DNA from: Sycobia sp. Sy_11
Lineage: Eukaryota > Arthropoda > Insecta > Hymenoptera > Epichrysomallidae
Direction of reading: 5' to 3'
Assembly: GCA_018907035.1 (NCBI GenBank)
Contig: JACCIC010000002.1
Coordinates: 1,493,001-1,557,000, forward strand
DNA length: 64,000 nucleotides
In this document: piece by piece, positions 13,901-26,741 of the stretch
How positions within the stretch are numbered: position 1 is the first letter of the stretch
How the letters are laid out: every line of letters begins with the position of its first letter
Notes under the pieces: generated by a model
The model's database searches: none
What the model saw: the letters and a program-made list of their open reading frames with translations, nothing else
Told to the model about the DNA's origin: nothing
Translations under genes and position numbers: made by a program

Positions 13901-14392
13901 AAAATCCTAGTAAAAACTTGAAAAGTTGTGAAAAGGATCTTAAATTATTTATACTTTAAATTATTCTTTAGACCGTCAAAATCTGTTCGATCTTCTTTTA
14001 GAAATACTAGAAAATAAAAATCGAGTGTCTGTAGATTCTACTAATATTTACACAAATTCAAGTTGTTTTTAATGTTTTGTATTATAAACAATGATTTCTT
14101 TACATTAAGTAAAAATGTAAAATTGAACAAGAAAAAAGTTTATATATATCTTTAATGATTTAACTAATAAGTTGTCTTTTTTCAGGGTGATGATGGCGGT
14201 CCGCTTGTTATTAATATGAAAGTAATCGGAGTCGTAAGTAGACGCAGGTTGGATTGCGATGACACTGTATATGGAACTGTATATACGAAGGTGTCGAAGT
14301 TCAAGCGTTTTATCGATGGACTATTAAACGGAAATCCCATAGATGGTACAAATACTTTCGAAAATCCTCGACACGCAGCTAGTCATAAATAA
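10979..14392 (+). CDS. Serine protease homolog 2 (S1A pseudoprotease retaining His), 4 exons
   Basis: Exons read as 10979-11042, 12935-13254, 13354-13671 and 14186-14392, giving 302 residues. The signal peptide begins MSYCKLLTLLL and is followed by DYALNMEE and IIGGHPALQ. This is the only member that keeps the catalytic histidine (His74 in SSAHCF). The Asp position is Asn123 (HNLGITK) and the Ser position is Asp237 (GDDGGPLVI), so it is still predicted inactive. Cys59 and Cys75 keep the His-loop disulfide. It lacks the N-glycosylation sequon that the other members carry after KYN (here NHNHV). The C-terminus is short after the YTKVSKF helix. The intact His and the canonical GGP suggest this copy is nearest to the active ancestor, which is an inference from residues and not from a tree. 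Confidence 0.88.
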
Positions 14393-15310
14393 CATTATAC
14401 AGAAACGACGATAAACTAATTTATTATATATTTATATATGTTACAAAATTGAATTTATACATTCATTTTGTAAATATTATAAGAAACACAATATATCATA
14501 AATAATTAACATTATTATTAAATGTTTTCTAAATATCACTAGTAGTACGAAGTGTTGTTTTGGATTGAAAACGGAAGGCCACATAAAAATATAATCCATT
14601 TGACAAAAATATTTTGTAATATAAATAGTCTCAAACGACTATGATGTGAGATCTACTATGTAAAAGCTACTTTTTGAGATAAGCCTATTAAAGCTCCCAA
14701 TGTCTCTTTCTCCTCATATCGGACTTTTCGAAATCAATAATGAAAAAAACAATATTTACTGAGTTTTACTTATTACATACCTTATATAACAAACAGTCTA
14801 ATCTGTTTCGAAGAATAAAGAAATAAATAACTTTTTAATTTAACTGTAATTTTTTAATTTAAATACATATGTATATGGAATATATAGTCAAATCGCTAAA
14901 ATCTGTAACATTGGATATCGCAATAAATAATAATTCTTCAAAAACTGAGAGAATTATGACTTTAGATTTCACTCAATAGTTCAGGCTACAAGATTACAGT
15001 TTAGTTTAAGGGGTTTATCCGATTTTTAGTATATTTGGGAAATCTTTGACATTTTTAAGAACATGAAAACGAAGTTATTATCTTTACATCATATTATCAG
15101 TAATAGGAGCCTACTTTCACCATTATCAAACTTTAAAATCCGATAGTTAAGCCTTTACACGCTGTCTTGTGGGCCAAAAGTGAATATCTCAGTTCATAAA
15201 TTCGAATATATAATTATCGTTTCTTTTTTTTTTTTTGAAAAATAAACCTATCAGTAAGGTCAATAATTAAACTACCAGAATTTCAGAAATCCTATCTTTA
15301 TTGTTTTTAA
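14393..15310. other. Intergenic after homolog 2
   Basis: AT-rich sequence with no recognised feature beyond the probable 3' UTR of homolog 2. Confidence 0.5.
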
Positions 15311-15319
15311 TTTATTGTA

Positions 15320-15950
15320 ATTCAAAGTCACACTTTTGATCGATCTGCCATGTATCTGTCGAATGAAATGCTACACTACTCATATACTGCGGTAGAGTCA
15401 TTTCCAATATATGGTTTTTTTTCGTGCAGCGCACTGATTTATTTCATCAATTATGGTAGATTGCATTCTCTAATACTGATTTCGTTCAATTTCAACGATT
15501 CATTATAAATAACACCAAGCCATTCTGACCAAATACTATGCATAATCTTCCCACCACTAATATTAAGCCAAGCTAACGATGTATGTAAAGTCGTTACCGG
15601 GTCAACATTAACAAAGGTTTCTCTTTGAATTGATATAACAAAAGCATTTATGTGAGAAAATAAAATAAGTTCTTCATTGTAGCTATAGGATATCAGTGCT
15701 CAACCTGACTTGACTTCGAATCAGAAGGAACCCCATTTTCTTGCACTTAAAGCGTTATTGTGAATACAAAGCCTACAATTTGTGGAAAGATATTGTCGGT
15801 TTACTCTTAACGCTGTAGAAACTCTACTCGTATTTGGCAGAAATCTTCATCGAGCATTGCTTCTTAATTAGCTCTGTTGAAGATCTTCCTTTTCACGGAC
15901 AGTCTATAACACCAAAATCGCCATCTTTTAAATAACAGAAACAATTAGGA
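15320..15950 (-). mobile_element. Mariner transposase relic
   Basis: Minus-strand translation in shifting frames resembles a mariner (DD34D) transposase. An N-terminal part reads KDGDFGVIDCP from about 15930 downwards, and a central part reads GGKIMHSIWSEWLGVIYNE near 15500-15560, followed by a KKP segment. Many stops and frameshifts; terminal inverted repeats are not resolved. The match is from memory of the family. Confidence 0.6.
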
Positions 15951-16816
15951 TAAATTGTTCAGATTATACCAGTATCGACAAATATTTATACAAATCATTA
16001 GCACCTATCATTTGGTTCGTAATGATTTTGATAACTATTTGACATAAAATACTTTAAGAATATTTTAATATATTTTCCATTGTGTACATATTGTGCGTTA
16101 TACTAAAGTTTTTTCTGATATAAACTCAGTATAATTTTACTCGAATATAAAGAGCAAAATTAAAAACATTTGAACGGTTGATTTTTGACATATTTTATCT
16201 GTAATATGATATGTGAAGTATACCATTTATAATTCAAAAGTTAACATTTCAATTATGTTCATAACTAATGTTAAACTTTTATCACATCGTGAGTATCATC
16301 AGATCATGTGGCCAAGGATTATTTTTTAGTTAAATGAAATCTGTCGCATGTTGAACATCTTGTATAGTAGTTATTGGCATAGAATACATGACATAATTAT
16401 ATAAATATTATGTGGATTATATAATAATCAGTAATTTATAAATTTTAATCTTATATATTCATGCAATATATATTGATTTTTCGATTCTTAAATAGGATAA
16501 AATAGACGTGATAAGTCCAATATCTATCAGTAACAAAAATAAAGCATATTATTACATAAAAATCTTCAATATTTGGCTTAGAAATATTTATCCAAATACC
16601 CAAATGTATACTTATTAAATAGTCCAACTGATGCTGCTGTTTTGAATTTTGAATTATGCTTAGCATTTAATTATATATCCTTCCTAATATAAATATTCAT
16701 GCCTTTATTTTCACCTCGAATACTCATGAGTCTAAAAATAATACGCAAAGAAACATGCGAGAGAGTACATCTAGAATTATAAGACACTATGTATATTATA
16801 CTGTAATTTATTAGTT

Positions 16817-16852
16817 TCAGTAAATATAAGAAACTTTCCAAATAAATATAAA
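16817..16852 (+). promoter_or_regulatory. Core promoter region of homolog 3
   Basis: CAGTAAATATAAG at about 16818-16830 and TATAAA at 16847-16852, 63 nt before the ATG. The CACCC element is not evident at the expected place. Confidence 0.5.
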
Positions 16853-16914
16853 AAAGATGTAACTTACTAGCGGCTTTACAAAGAAAGATTTATTGTTATG
16901 ATATAGATCGAGAA

Positions 16915-19348
16915 ATGATTTATTGTAAATTGCTCTTCGTTTTTCTTGTGATTTCGGGTACTTTTTCCGTGGATTATGGTAAGTTCTACCGTTCTTATTT
17001 ATGTCTTTTTTTTCTTTTTTTTGCTTTCTTCGAATAGTACTGATAGAATCGACTGGCACACCAAAGATTGATCCAAAGACATTTTGTCCTGATTTTAATG
17101 TTCTAAAGTTTAAATTTTTCAATTTAAATTAAACGCTTCAATTGAGATTTTGCGCGTCAATTTCTGCACTATATTTTTTTAACGTATCTTTTTTTTCAAA
17201 AAAAGACAAAAATGTATAACCTATTAATAATTAAGTTAAACAATTAAGTATAGAAACAGGAAAATTAGAGAGGAGTCTGATAAGTAATAGATCACTAATT
17301 TTACTTTGCAGTACAATTAAATCGTTATATTAAAGTCGATTTACGTAGTGTTGCACTCTAGATTGCAATACTCTTCAATTTTATTTGTGTATTATAAATG
17401 TAAAAGAATAAATCCAAGAAATACAACTAGTATTTTATAAAAGGTATATAATTAAAAAATCTAAAGAATTAAAATTATAGAAACCTAACGAATGCTAGAG
17501 AGAAAAAGAAAGAAAGAGAGACGAATGATAAATCGCAGGCACAATGGTCTGGCTACCGAGCGGGGGGGGGGCAGGAATAAGCGAAAACGGTAGTCCAGAA
17601 AGGATAATGATGCAGCCTGCAGGTAGACGCTATTTATTCCCAAATATTAAACGGCTGGTGCTTGGTTACGTTTTGTAGATGTAGGGGATTCCCCGCCATC
17701 CTTCGGAAAAATACAGAAAAGACCTCAATCAACGCACGGTTACTTTACATAGCCTAATAATTAATAGCTGCCCCTCCCATCATTGGTATGTGACAAAGTT
17801 AAAAGAAAACGTGCAGAAAAGAAGACATGCATGCATCAAGTTTCGTTGCTAAGTTTTAAGAATTGGAATTGAACTAAAAGTCGTTTCACGTTACTTATTC
17901 GGTCAGAACTCATTGAAGAAAAAAAAAATTCCGGCGCTAACGATTCCCGGGAAAAGACAATGGCAAGCTAACCTCTACAGAAGTAATCTTAATTCAGTGT
18001 TTGTCGGGTACTCGAATGTAGCTGTAAATTGTTTTATTAAGGAAATTGATAGCGAATATGGTCTAGATATTCATATAAATTTCGAATGTTACCATTTTCT
18101 GACCACTGAAACTTGATAAAAAAAACTTTCTTTTTAATTTTAATCTAGAGACCTTGTATACAAATATTACATTTCAATACGGATGTGGAAGTTGATTATT
18201 TGACGCGTGCGACAATTCACTCCCCAAGCAAAATGAAGGAGTGAATCGTACGAGGTAAATATCAACTTACACAATACGTCTTTGCTTCTATTTTATATTT
18301 TGAGTGCAAATAGCAAAAAGTAACATAATTTATAACACATCTCGCAGAAACATGAAAAATATTATTTTTTGATGTGTAACAGATTTCAAGATTCGGTATA
18401 AACTTAGTTAAATAATAACATTTCTATGTAAGCGACCGACGAAATATTGCAAAATATTAATTCATGAAAGATTTATGTACAGCTGAAAGATATTCTCAAA
18501 TTTGGTTAGAACTTTTACACCGTAGTCGAAGATGACATTCGTTCATGAAAACTTACAAAAAAATCGATTTTTATAACTTATAAGTGTATCCAACTCTTTC
18601 AAGACTATAGTGAATGTATTTGTAAAAATAGGATAAAAAAATTATTTTTTATTTCTGCAAAAACATTTTTGATTCTAGACAGATTTCACAATAACAACTT
18701 CTTATACATATTTTTTATCAAAAAATTCGACTGATTTTACAGATCTTAATCAATGTTAAATTGAAATTCACAATCTTTTTCGACTTCGTAAACCTATAAA
18801 GTGTTGTGAGCTTATTCATAGATGAATGACTTCGCCAAGTGTTAATGTGATAAAATGGAGATTTTAAATTCGGACCACCAGTATATTAATTTTTATTCTT
18901 TAATAAAATGATTATATTGATTATGCTAAACGTTTTCATAAATCATAAGTATGTTTTCATTTTTCTTTATTCGAGCTTCATCTTTAAAAATGGAAGAACT
19001 TATTGGTGGCTACCCTGGATTACAATCCGATTTTCGATATCAAGCTGTAATTTTGGGAAAATACAACTATACCAATCTTCCGTTTTTACTTGGCAGTGCT
19101 GGTATAATTAACAACTATTTTCTACTATCTGCTGCCCGATGTTTTCTGTATACACATAATGATTTGAAGAAGAATACATTTTTCGCAGTCGTAGGAACAA
19201 ATATGTTAACAACCAAGAATATTGATCTAAAAGAAATTACACAAATATATACCTATTTTTTCAACAATTTTGGATTTAAGCAGGATCTGGCAATAGCAAG
19301 GGTAAACGGAATAGAGAGTATAATAATATATATAATAATAAATAAGAA

Positions 19349-19428
<80 letters not shown>

Positions 19429-22400
19429 TTATATTAACTTCAATAATATTAATAATTATAGTATTTTATATATTAACATATATTTTGTAAATAATATTTT
19501 CTTAATGTTATATTTAACGTATCGATAAATTGGAGGGGATAAGTAATACAATTAGTATATTTTTTCAAGTAGTTCTGAAAAAATTTCTATGATGAACGAT
19601 TCATTTATTAATATTTATTATTTCTTGTCATTATTATAATCGGTTTCGCAATCCTTCTTGTATAATTAATTGTAAAATATTAACTAGTAAGTCATATATT
19701 CTCTGATATTATTAGAATCATAAATTAGGGCTGTCCATAAATTAATTAGCCGGTTTTAGGGGGGGGGGGCGTAGGTCATTTACAGGTAGTCGCTTTTCTT
19801 TCTTTATATCCACAATTAATTTGAAAAAAGCATGTTAATGTCCATAAAATTACTAAATACATACAACTACTTATGTTTTTTATTAATATATAAGAATATA
19901 CAAATCCTACTACGGTCTACATGAGTGCCTATAATGAAACTAGAGCACGTAAAATTTCTTTATTATGTTGTTTACGTATCTTAAACAAAATGTGCTCCGA
20001 ATATCAACGTAGAAGAATACGCAATTACTTCAGTTCAAGAACATATATGTATAAATTTATGTTAAATTATTTTCAACTCATAATGTATTATGCATACATT
20101 TAAGCCTTCAATGTCTTTTAGTCTGCAAACAAAAATTGCTCATCATTCTTCTATAATTTGAGATTTGATAATCTTTTCTTTATACATTTTATACATGATT
20201 ATGTATACAATATAGATATAAATAGATAATAGGACTTAGAGCATCGCCATATCAGTTACAAAATTTTTTCAAAACAAATCGGAAATACAATACTAAGAGA
20301 ATGAGAAATATTCATACAAGCAATAAGAAAAAAATAGACGGATTCGTAAACAAACAAAATATAATGTGCTCGGACAAAGAAAATATAAGAACTCGGATAG
20401 AATGAAATAATGACGTGCAAAACTAAAACCATGATATAATAGGCAAAGGAATTAGGTCAGGAAATCAAAGTCAATGTATACCTCAACAGTCGTCAACTTA
20501 ATAATCGAATCGATGATTTACATTCCTAGCTAATTTTCCAGTTTTATATAATCTGATTATATGCAATCTTATTTCTATCAATAAAAAAACTCTAATTTAG
20601 AAGAAAAAAAAAACCTTATTTAAGAAAAGGGAAAAATGACTGACTGCATGAAGGTAACGTGTATAAGAATGATCAAAATTCAGTTTATAGACAGCCACAT
20701 AAAACATAAAGTTTTGCATGAATGCTGATTTATGCAATTCGACATTACATATGTTATCTTCTTTATAACTATTTGATTTTAGCATTATTTCGGGGGATGA
20801 ACTACTATATCATAAGTTACTTTTGCGAAATAGTGATTAAAGTCACTTTTTCAAACATCCATCCATACAAACCTTCTTCAAAGTTAAGCTCCAAGTTATT
20901 ATTTTTTAAGGGGCACTATTAGACATAGAGGGAGCGAATATAAATGTGAATAATATAACGCGCATCGTGAGCAATCGTGTACTTAAGACTACGCAATACG
21001 TACTCATTGATATTTTTTATGTGGACTTCCCTTTCAGTTGAAATACAGTTTGAATCTTGAGAATTCCGTAGATCTGGCTCCCCTAGAATTGCCGTACATG
21101 CACGAACTTTTTGAGGGTCTGACGGGAGTTGTCACTGGATTTGGAATTAATTCCCTTCAAAATTTGGGAAAACAAAGCAATCGCGATCAGATACGCGTTA
21201 CTGCCAGAAAAACTTTACTTTTGAAATATGCAAGCGCCACAATTATTTACGACGGAGGGATCGAAAAATTTGACAACGACGGCAGAACAATTAGCCAGTA
21301 TATATGTGGTGGATTTGATAAGCATTTTTCTGATATATGTGCTACAATAGAGGCTGATGATACCTACGATCATCGAGGGGTTTGTGTGGTGAGTTTATTT
21401 CACGATTTCATTAATAAACAACCAATATTCAGTATAGAGTTAAGAATACACTTTGATAGATTTTCTGATTACATATTTTGCTAATAAGCTATTGTTCGAA
21501 AATTATATTTTATAAAAAAATGCGCTAACAATTCATAGATCGCGGAAAGAATTGGTAAAACTATGCATCTTAATTCTGACGTTAGTTTCTATTTTGATAA
21601 AAGTTCGATTCATCGATACATCAAAATTGTAAAAAGTATTTAGATTTGTAATTGCAAAGAAATGTTCATTGGTGCATTTAAATATGTGGCATACTTTATG
21701 CACAGAACTTTTAAATCGATTAAAAATTGTAAATAAAAGGAATTTGACAAATGGAAAAGAAAACGAATTAGGTCAAATCCTTTTAATTACTAACGCCTGC
21801 CATCCCTAGATAGTTGCAGTAAATACGATAATTTATTTAATAAATAGCATGCTTGGTAATTTTCTTTAATGTTATTTAGAATTAATCTATTTATGCTTCC
21901 AAATACCGGCGCTAATCAGAGACGGAGTTCTACGATTTGTTTGTAAACAAAGCTCATGTAAATTATTATAGCGGTGTTTGTGTCAATCGGCCGCGACCGG
22001 AATTTAAACTCGGATCACCAAGTTACTAGTTCTTCGCTGTAGCGATCGAGTCATCGCAGGCTTTCTTGATAATTTTTATAATAGCAACTGCTATTCTTCA
22101 TTGTGTTTGAAATGGAATTTCTTTTATAAAAATGGATTTCAATGATTCTTCAAAATTTCTTTGACCCGGTAATCTATGAACTAAAAAATTAATCGAATTA
22201 AATTAATTTCACTTTTTAGATAGAATAACAATCGTTGAATAGAATGCTTAGTTATTGTAAATTTATCAACATTTGTACCGTTAACATTTGTTTCAATATA
22301 ATATTCAGAAGATTCTTTTTATAAATAATGTTCTAATCATGGATATTTTAAATTTTGTTCATTAACCACTTGAATCATTTGATAGGAGTATAAAAAGAAT

Positions 22401-22777
22401 AGCAATGTTTATATAACCTACAGCAATGTATAAAAAGTTTAGATTTTCACAAATGTATCTATTTTTACAAACAATGAATTTTCGTATGAGAAATACACTT
22501 GCGCAGTGTTATCATTTATTGATTGCTGATAGATCGTATTTTACAGGGTGACAATGGTGCCCCGCTTGTCATTGGTAATAAAGTTGTAGGAATCGTAACG
22601 AAGTACCGTAAAAATTGTGACGATACTCGAATTGGATCTGTATACACGAAGGTAGCAAACTACAGATATTTCATCGATGGTATATTAGAAGGAAGTTATA
22701 TAAATGGCACAATCATCTATGACAATCCCCCACACGTTTGTTATGCCCAATTCCAAGACGTAGGAACTCAACCATGA
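16915..22777 (+). CDS. Serine protease homolog 3 (S1A pseudoprotease), 4 exons with an enlarged second intron
   Basis: Exons read as 16915-16978, 18976-19301, 21038-21388 and 22547-22777, giving 323 residues. The signal peptide begins MIYCKLLFVFLV. The fold begins LIGGYPGLQ after SSLKMEE. The triad positions are Arg76 (SAARCF), Asp125 (KQDLAIAR) and Asn250 (GDNGAPLVI). The first His-loop cysteine is replaced by Gly (FLLGSAG) while its partner in ARCF stays, leaving an unpaired cysteine. Exon 3 is the longest in the family (117 codons, with an insert around DGGIEKFDNDGRT). Intron 2 is about 1.74 kb against about 100-160 bp in its siblings and holds a compound (TA)/(CA) array. Intron 3 holds a minus-strand SINE. 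Exon 3 uses a GTGAGT donor. Long intron 2 could cause mis-splicing, but both exon frames are intact. Confidence 0.84.
17500..17720. other. GC-richer unidentified block in homolog 3 intron 1
   Basis: Contains a (G)9 run near 17563 and CCGGGCT-free mixed sequence unlike the AT-rich surroundings. Possibly a decayed repeat; no coding similarity seen. Confidence 0.25.
18191..18256. repeat. Inverted repeat (hairpin) in homolog 3 intron 1
   Basis: Arms CGTGCGACAATTCACTCC (18206-18223) and GGAGTGAATCGTACG (18238-18252) pair with one small bulge around a 14-nt loop. A related block lies in intron 1 of homolog 1 near 1938-2004. Confidence 0.7.
19352..19427. repeat. Compound (TA)n(CA)n(TA)n microsatellite in homolog 3 intron 2
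   Basis: TA repeats, a short CA core at 19382-19395, then TA again, starting about 50 nt after the exon 2 donor. Confidence 0.95.
21862..22057 (-). mobile_element. tRNA-derived SINE, copy 1 (homolog 3 intron 3)
   Basis: The reverse complement aligns over about 180 bp with the SINE at 42224-42433: a tRNA-like head with a B-box-like GAGTTTAAATTCC, then the same tail through CATGAGCTTTGTTTACAAAC and GGAAGCATAAATA. It has more substitutions and no poly-A, so it is the older copy. Confidence 0.8.
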
Positions 22778-22850
22778 TAATTTGTTACATAATGTATATA
22801 TCGATAGCTTCATTGTAAGTCTATATTTTTTGTGTCAGTATTTAAAATGA

Positions 22851-22856
22851 AATAAA
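22851..22856 (+). terminator. Polyadenylation signal of homolog 3
   Basis: AATAAA 74 nt after the stop codon. Confidence 0.5.
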
Positions 22857-24100
22857 TATCTTGTAAATAATTTATCTAAAAATAATTATTTCACTAATAC
22901 CTAAGTTAATAACGAATACTGTGTGTAATTCGAAGATGCCAGGTCTGGCAGTAGAATTTTAAAATTATTTATATACCTAAATATCTAAGTGTATAACTAA
23001 ATCTAAATATCCAAACTTTCAAGAGTGATATAAATCTATTTTCATTTTTAAATACGTTATGTGCTTGTTAAAAAAGTGAAACTATACTGAGCATACTGAG
23101 CAACGGTGATTCAATGATTTTACAAAAAAATATTCTTCACTGCTTCAAGGTCTGCTATTACTTCTTTGAACATTCGGGATAAAATTCATCATTCTCACAT
23201 CTACTTAGGCTTCCTGGAAAAACCTGAGTCATGAGAAAACATTTCTTTACTCAGAATACATTAATCGTATGCGGCTGTCAAAAGTCAAGTATTTGAGCGT
23301 CACGTAATTCAATTTTTTTCGACTTTATATGTATCGCAAGCAAAGATAAGAATATTATGTATGTAGTTAAAACTCTAAATATTATTGTTTGGGACAAGTG
23401 TACTACAATAAAATTCAGTCCACTGTAAAGAATCTCGTTAAATTCAAAAAGTCTGCTTACTTTTTGAACACTACTCGTATCGCCTCGTCTACTATATTGC
23501 GCTGTAATCTTTTCTTATCCTATTATTATTCGTACGAGTATGAAATCAAAAGAGCCGTTGCATTCAAATATTTATATTACTATGAATACATTCAAATGGT
23601 TTTATAAATTTAATGACAATCTCTTATTTAAGTATGTTTTGGTATTCGTATAGTAAATCTTTGATCAACTCAACATTTAATATAATTTATGTAACACGTC
23701 TGCATACAACGTGTCTAAGAAAATGGAAACACAAATAACTCTGTTAGCAGGTAAAATATTATTTAATAAAACCAAGATTACTCTTGTAAGAATTTCTAAC
23801 CAGGAAGCCAACATTATTTTTTGGACAATAGTATGATTTTATCCCCGATATGTCCCTGTATATAATTAAAATGTTATATAATATTTAAACAGTTGCATAT
23901 TAATTTTTCTATGCTTTTGGATTTTACGATAAAAAAACTTCTTTATGAAGTTGACCTCATATCACATCGAAGATTAACACACAGTATGTCTTTTGCATTT
24001 AAATTTTATAAACAAAAAAAGTTAAATATAATTATAGAGATAATATAGTTACAAAGACACCATTTATGTTGTAATTTTTCATCACTTTTCGACAAGCCAA
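22857..24100. other. Intergenic between homologs 3 and 4
   Basis: No recognisable gene or repeat. The frame at 23389-23607 has no family resemblance. Confidence 0.5.
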
Positions 24101-24120
24101 TATATGTGATATCTTTTTAT

Positions 24121-24140
24121 TTTTACAAGTAAATATTAAA
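24121..24140 (+). promoter_or_regulatory. Upstream element of homolog 4
   Basis: ACAAGTAAATATTAAA within 24121-24140 matches the shared element, 74 nt or more before the ATG. No clear TATAAA follows, which fits a weakened promoter for the frameshifted gene, but this is only suggestive. Confidence 0.4.
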
Positions 24141-24213
24141 CGTTAATATACACGTCTAGTAATTTAAGAGACTGTACATTGAATAATTTTATCGATACTG
24201 AGCAGCTTTGAAC

Positions 24214-26741
24214 ATGACTGATTCTAAGTTTCTACTCATTCTTCTTATGAGTACTTGTACCTTATCAGTTGGCTCAAGTAAGTATTTATTTTTTCTAATC
24301 TGAATTCTTTATAAAAGTTAGTAAAAGGTAAATAAATAAAAGAATTTGAGATTACTGTACCAGATACCAATATTAAAATTTAGTTGAAAAAATATATTCG
24401 GTATCCGTTTTCTATTAATCTTACAAATTTGAGGAAAATTTTACGTTATCTTTACTCAATTCATAAACATTTATAAAGATAATGTGAGGTCAATAACTAA
24501 TAAGTAAAAGATGATTCGAAAGATTTTTATAAATGATCCTAAGTTTATCAAAGATTTATAATTTAATCCGTCATGTCGAAATTACACAAGCTCTTAGGAG
24601 AATAGTAATATCTCCTGTCATTTTCGTAGTTACTTACGTCATTTACATGGTTAATGTTTCATTTTTCGGAGCACGTTCTTTACTTTTCATTGAAACCAGG
24701 CTTTGGTGCTTCATTTCGGAATTTGTATGATGAATCCACGTTTCATCCTCCGCTATAATACTTGGGTAAAAATCATTGCCATTGAACCTTTTTACATTAA
24801 AAAAAAAGGATAACCACACGTAATTCACAATCGGATGCGATTTATACTGGTATCTCTATAATGGTCGAGCTGGTACTGTTGAAAAAGTTATTCTTGGCCA
24901 CCAAAACCAATCCCGCTATTATCGGTAGAACCTAAACTGAAACGATGATCAGATGAAGTCCGCTAGAGGGCGTCTGAGAGAAACGCCAAACTAGGGAAAT
25001 TTACTTTTTGAATATCCGTAGTACAAAAACCGGAAACTATTGTTTCCGATAGTGTTACAGTATTCTTTTCAATGGCTATATTAAAAAATCAATAAGGAAA
25101 AAATTATTAAAAAATTAATGTTTCAAGTTTTATTTTAATAGTATTACGCTCTGTGTGACATATACTATTTTTCTTGTACACGCATCGAACCTTAACTACC
25201 TATTTTCTCTTGAATATAGATAATTTATATTGTGTGCATAGCAAGAAGTATACATAGCTTGCGATTTATTTGAAAATTAATTTAATAACGTAATGAAAAG
25301 TCTACAAATTATAAGTAGAATATTTTTTTGATTTATTATAGCATCAAATTTGGAAATAGAAGGGCTTATCGGTGGCTATCCGGCATTTCAATTAGATTTC
25401 AAATATCAAGCTGCGATATTGGGCAAATACAACTTTACAAATTTCTACAATTTACTTTGTAGTGCTGGCATTATCGGCGATTACTTTTTATTATCTGCAG
25501 CTCGATGCTTCATACATATGCATCACGAATTGAAGAGATTTATATTTTATGCTGCCACAGGTACAGATGTATTGATGTCAACAAATCTTATTGTACAAGA
25601 AATCGATAAAATCTATACAGTACTCATATAGGAGTATTGGAGATAAGCATGATGTGGCAGTGATAAGGGTAAATTATAGATAAATTAAAAATTAAAACAA
25701 TAAAAATAATACCACTAATCACATTTTGATGTTCTCCTAAGATCTGCCGAATATTTGAATTTTCGCAAAAATTTAATGAGAATATGTACTTTGTCACACA
25801 TATTTTATTAAAATATATTGTTTTAGTTGAAAGAAAGTTTGAATCTTCAGAACAATACTCATTTGGATTTTTTAAGAATACCAAATCCTGAAGAAGTCCC
25901 AGACGCACAATCAGCAATTGTTGCTGGGTATGGAATTAATTTAGCTCAAGAGAGAAGAAGACAGAAGAATCGTGAGCAAATACGGATACGTGCAAGAAGT
26001 GCTCTTTTGTTAAAATATGCAGAAGTCACAATTATTAAAAATGATCCGAGCAGTAGTAACGGCATTAACGACACAATATGTAATGTAAATGCTCATGTGT
26101 TTGATGATATATGTGGTATAATACAATCTGATGAAATATACGACCTACGCGGTATTTGTATGGTGAGTTCAAATTGAAATTCCTTAGAAATTATGTTTCT
26201 TTAACGTGTATAAAGACCGAATGTAAATTGAGGTAAATCGAACAATGGATATGTATTAAGAATTAACATTATTATTTCTTCATTATATATGTTGGGTATT
26301 GAGTATGCTTGAAAAATACAATACGTAATTTGTAAATGGTATAATCATTCAGATTTAATGAAGGAATAATAAATCTAACAAAGTTCGAGTTTGTATCGGT
26401 TTCTATCTATGATAAAAACTTCCTCTGAAAATTATACTTTTCATATCTGGAGCAAAATAAGAAATTATGAAGCGCTCGTTCCATTGTTAATAAATTATAT
26501 TTTTCAGGGCGATAATGGTGCTCCTTTAGTCATTGGCAATAAAGTTATAGGAATTGTAAGCAGGCACCGTAAAGACTGTGATGATACTATAGAGGGAACT
26601 GTATATAAAAATGTAGCAGATTACACAGGTTTTATTTATGCAATACTAGAAGGAATACCTATAATTGGTACGATGATTCATAACAATCCTATGTACATGT
26701 CATACAATGATTTCATCGACGAAGAACTACGAAAGCTCTAA
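24214..26741 (+). CDS. Serine protease homolog 4 (S1A pseudoprotease) with a 1-nt frameshift in exon 2
   Basis: Exons read as 24214-24277, 25342-25668, 25827-26162 and 26508-26741. The signal peptide begins MTDSKFLLILLM. The fold starts LIGGYPAFQ. The His position is Arg76 (SAARCF) and the Ser position is Asn (GDNGAPLVI). Exon 2 is 327 nt instead of 326: an extra base near 25620 shifts the frame after KIYT, so the annotated frame stops at 25629-25631. Reading in the next frame restores family-like sequence with an Asp in KHDVAVIR before the donor. All splice sites and exons 3-4 are otherwise intact. It is either a very young pseudogene, a null allele or an assembly error. Intron 1 carries a mariner relic. 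Conserved His-loop Cys is present (LLCSAG). Confidence 0.78.
24640..25030 (-). mobile_element. Mariner relic in homolog 4 intron 1
   Basis: The minus strand encodes a fragment with IIAEDETWIHH and APKNETLTM (about 24640-24790), matching the first catalytic Asp block (DETW) of mariner transposases. Further along, near 24990-25020, the minus strand reads ATTCAAAAAGTAAA, typical of a mariner end. Heavily decayed; the rest of the transposase is absent. Confidence 0.6.
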
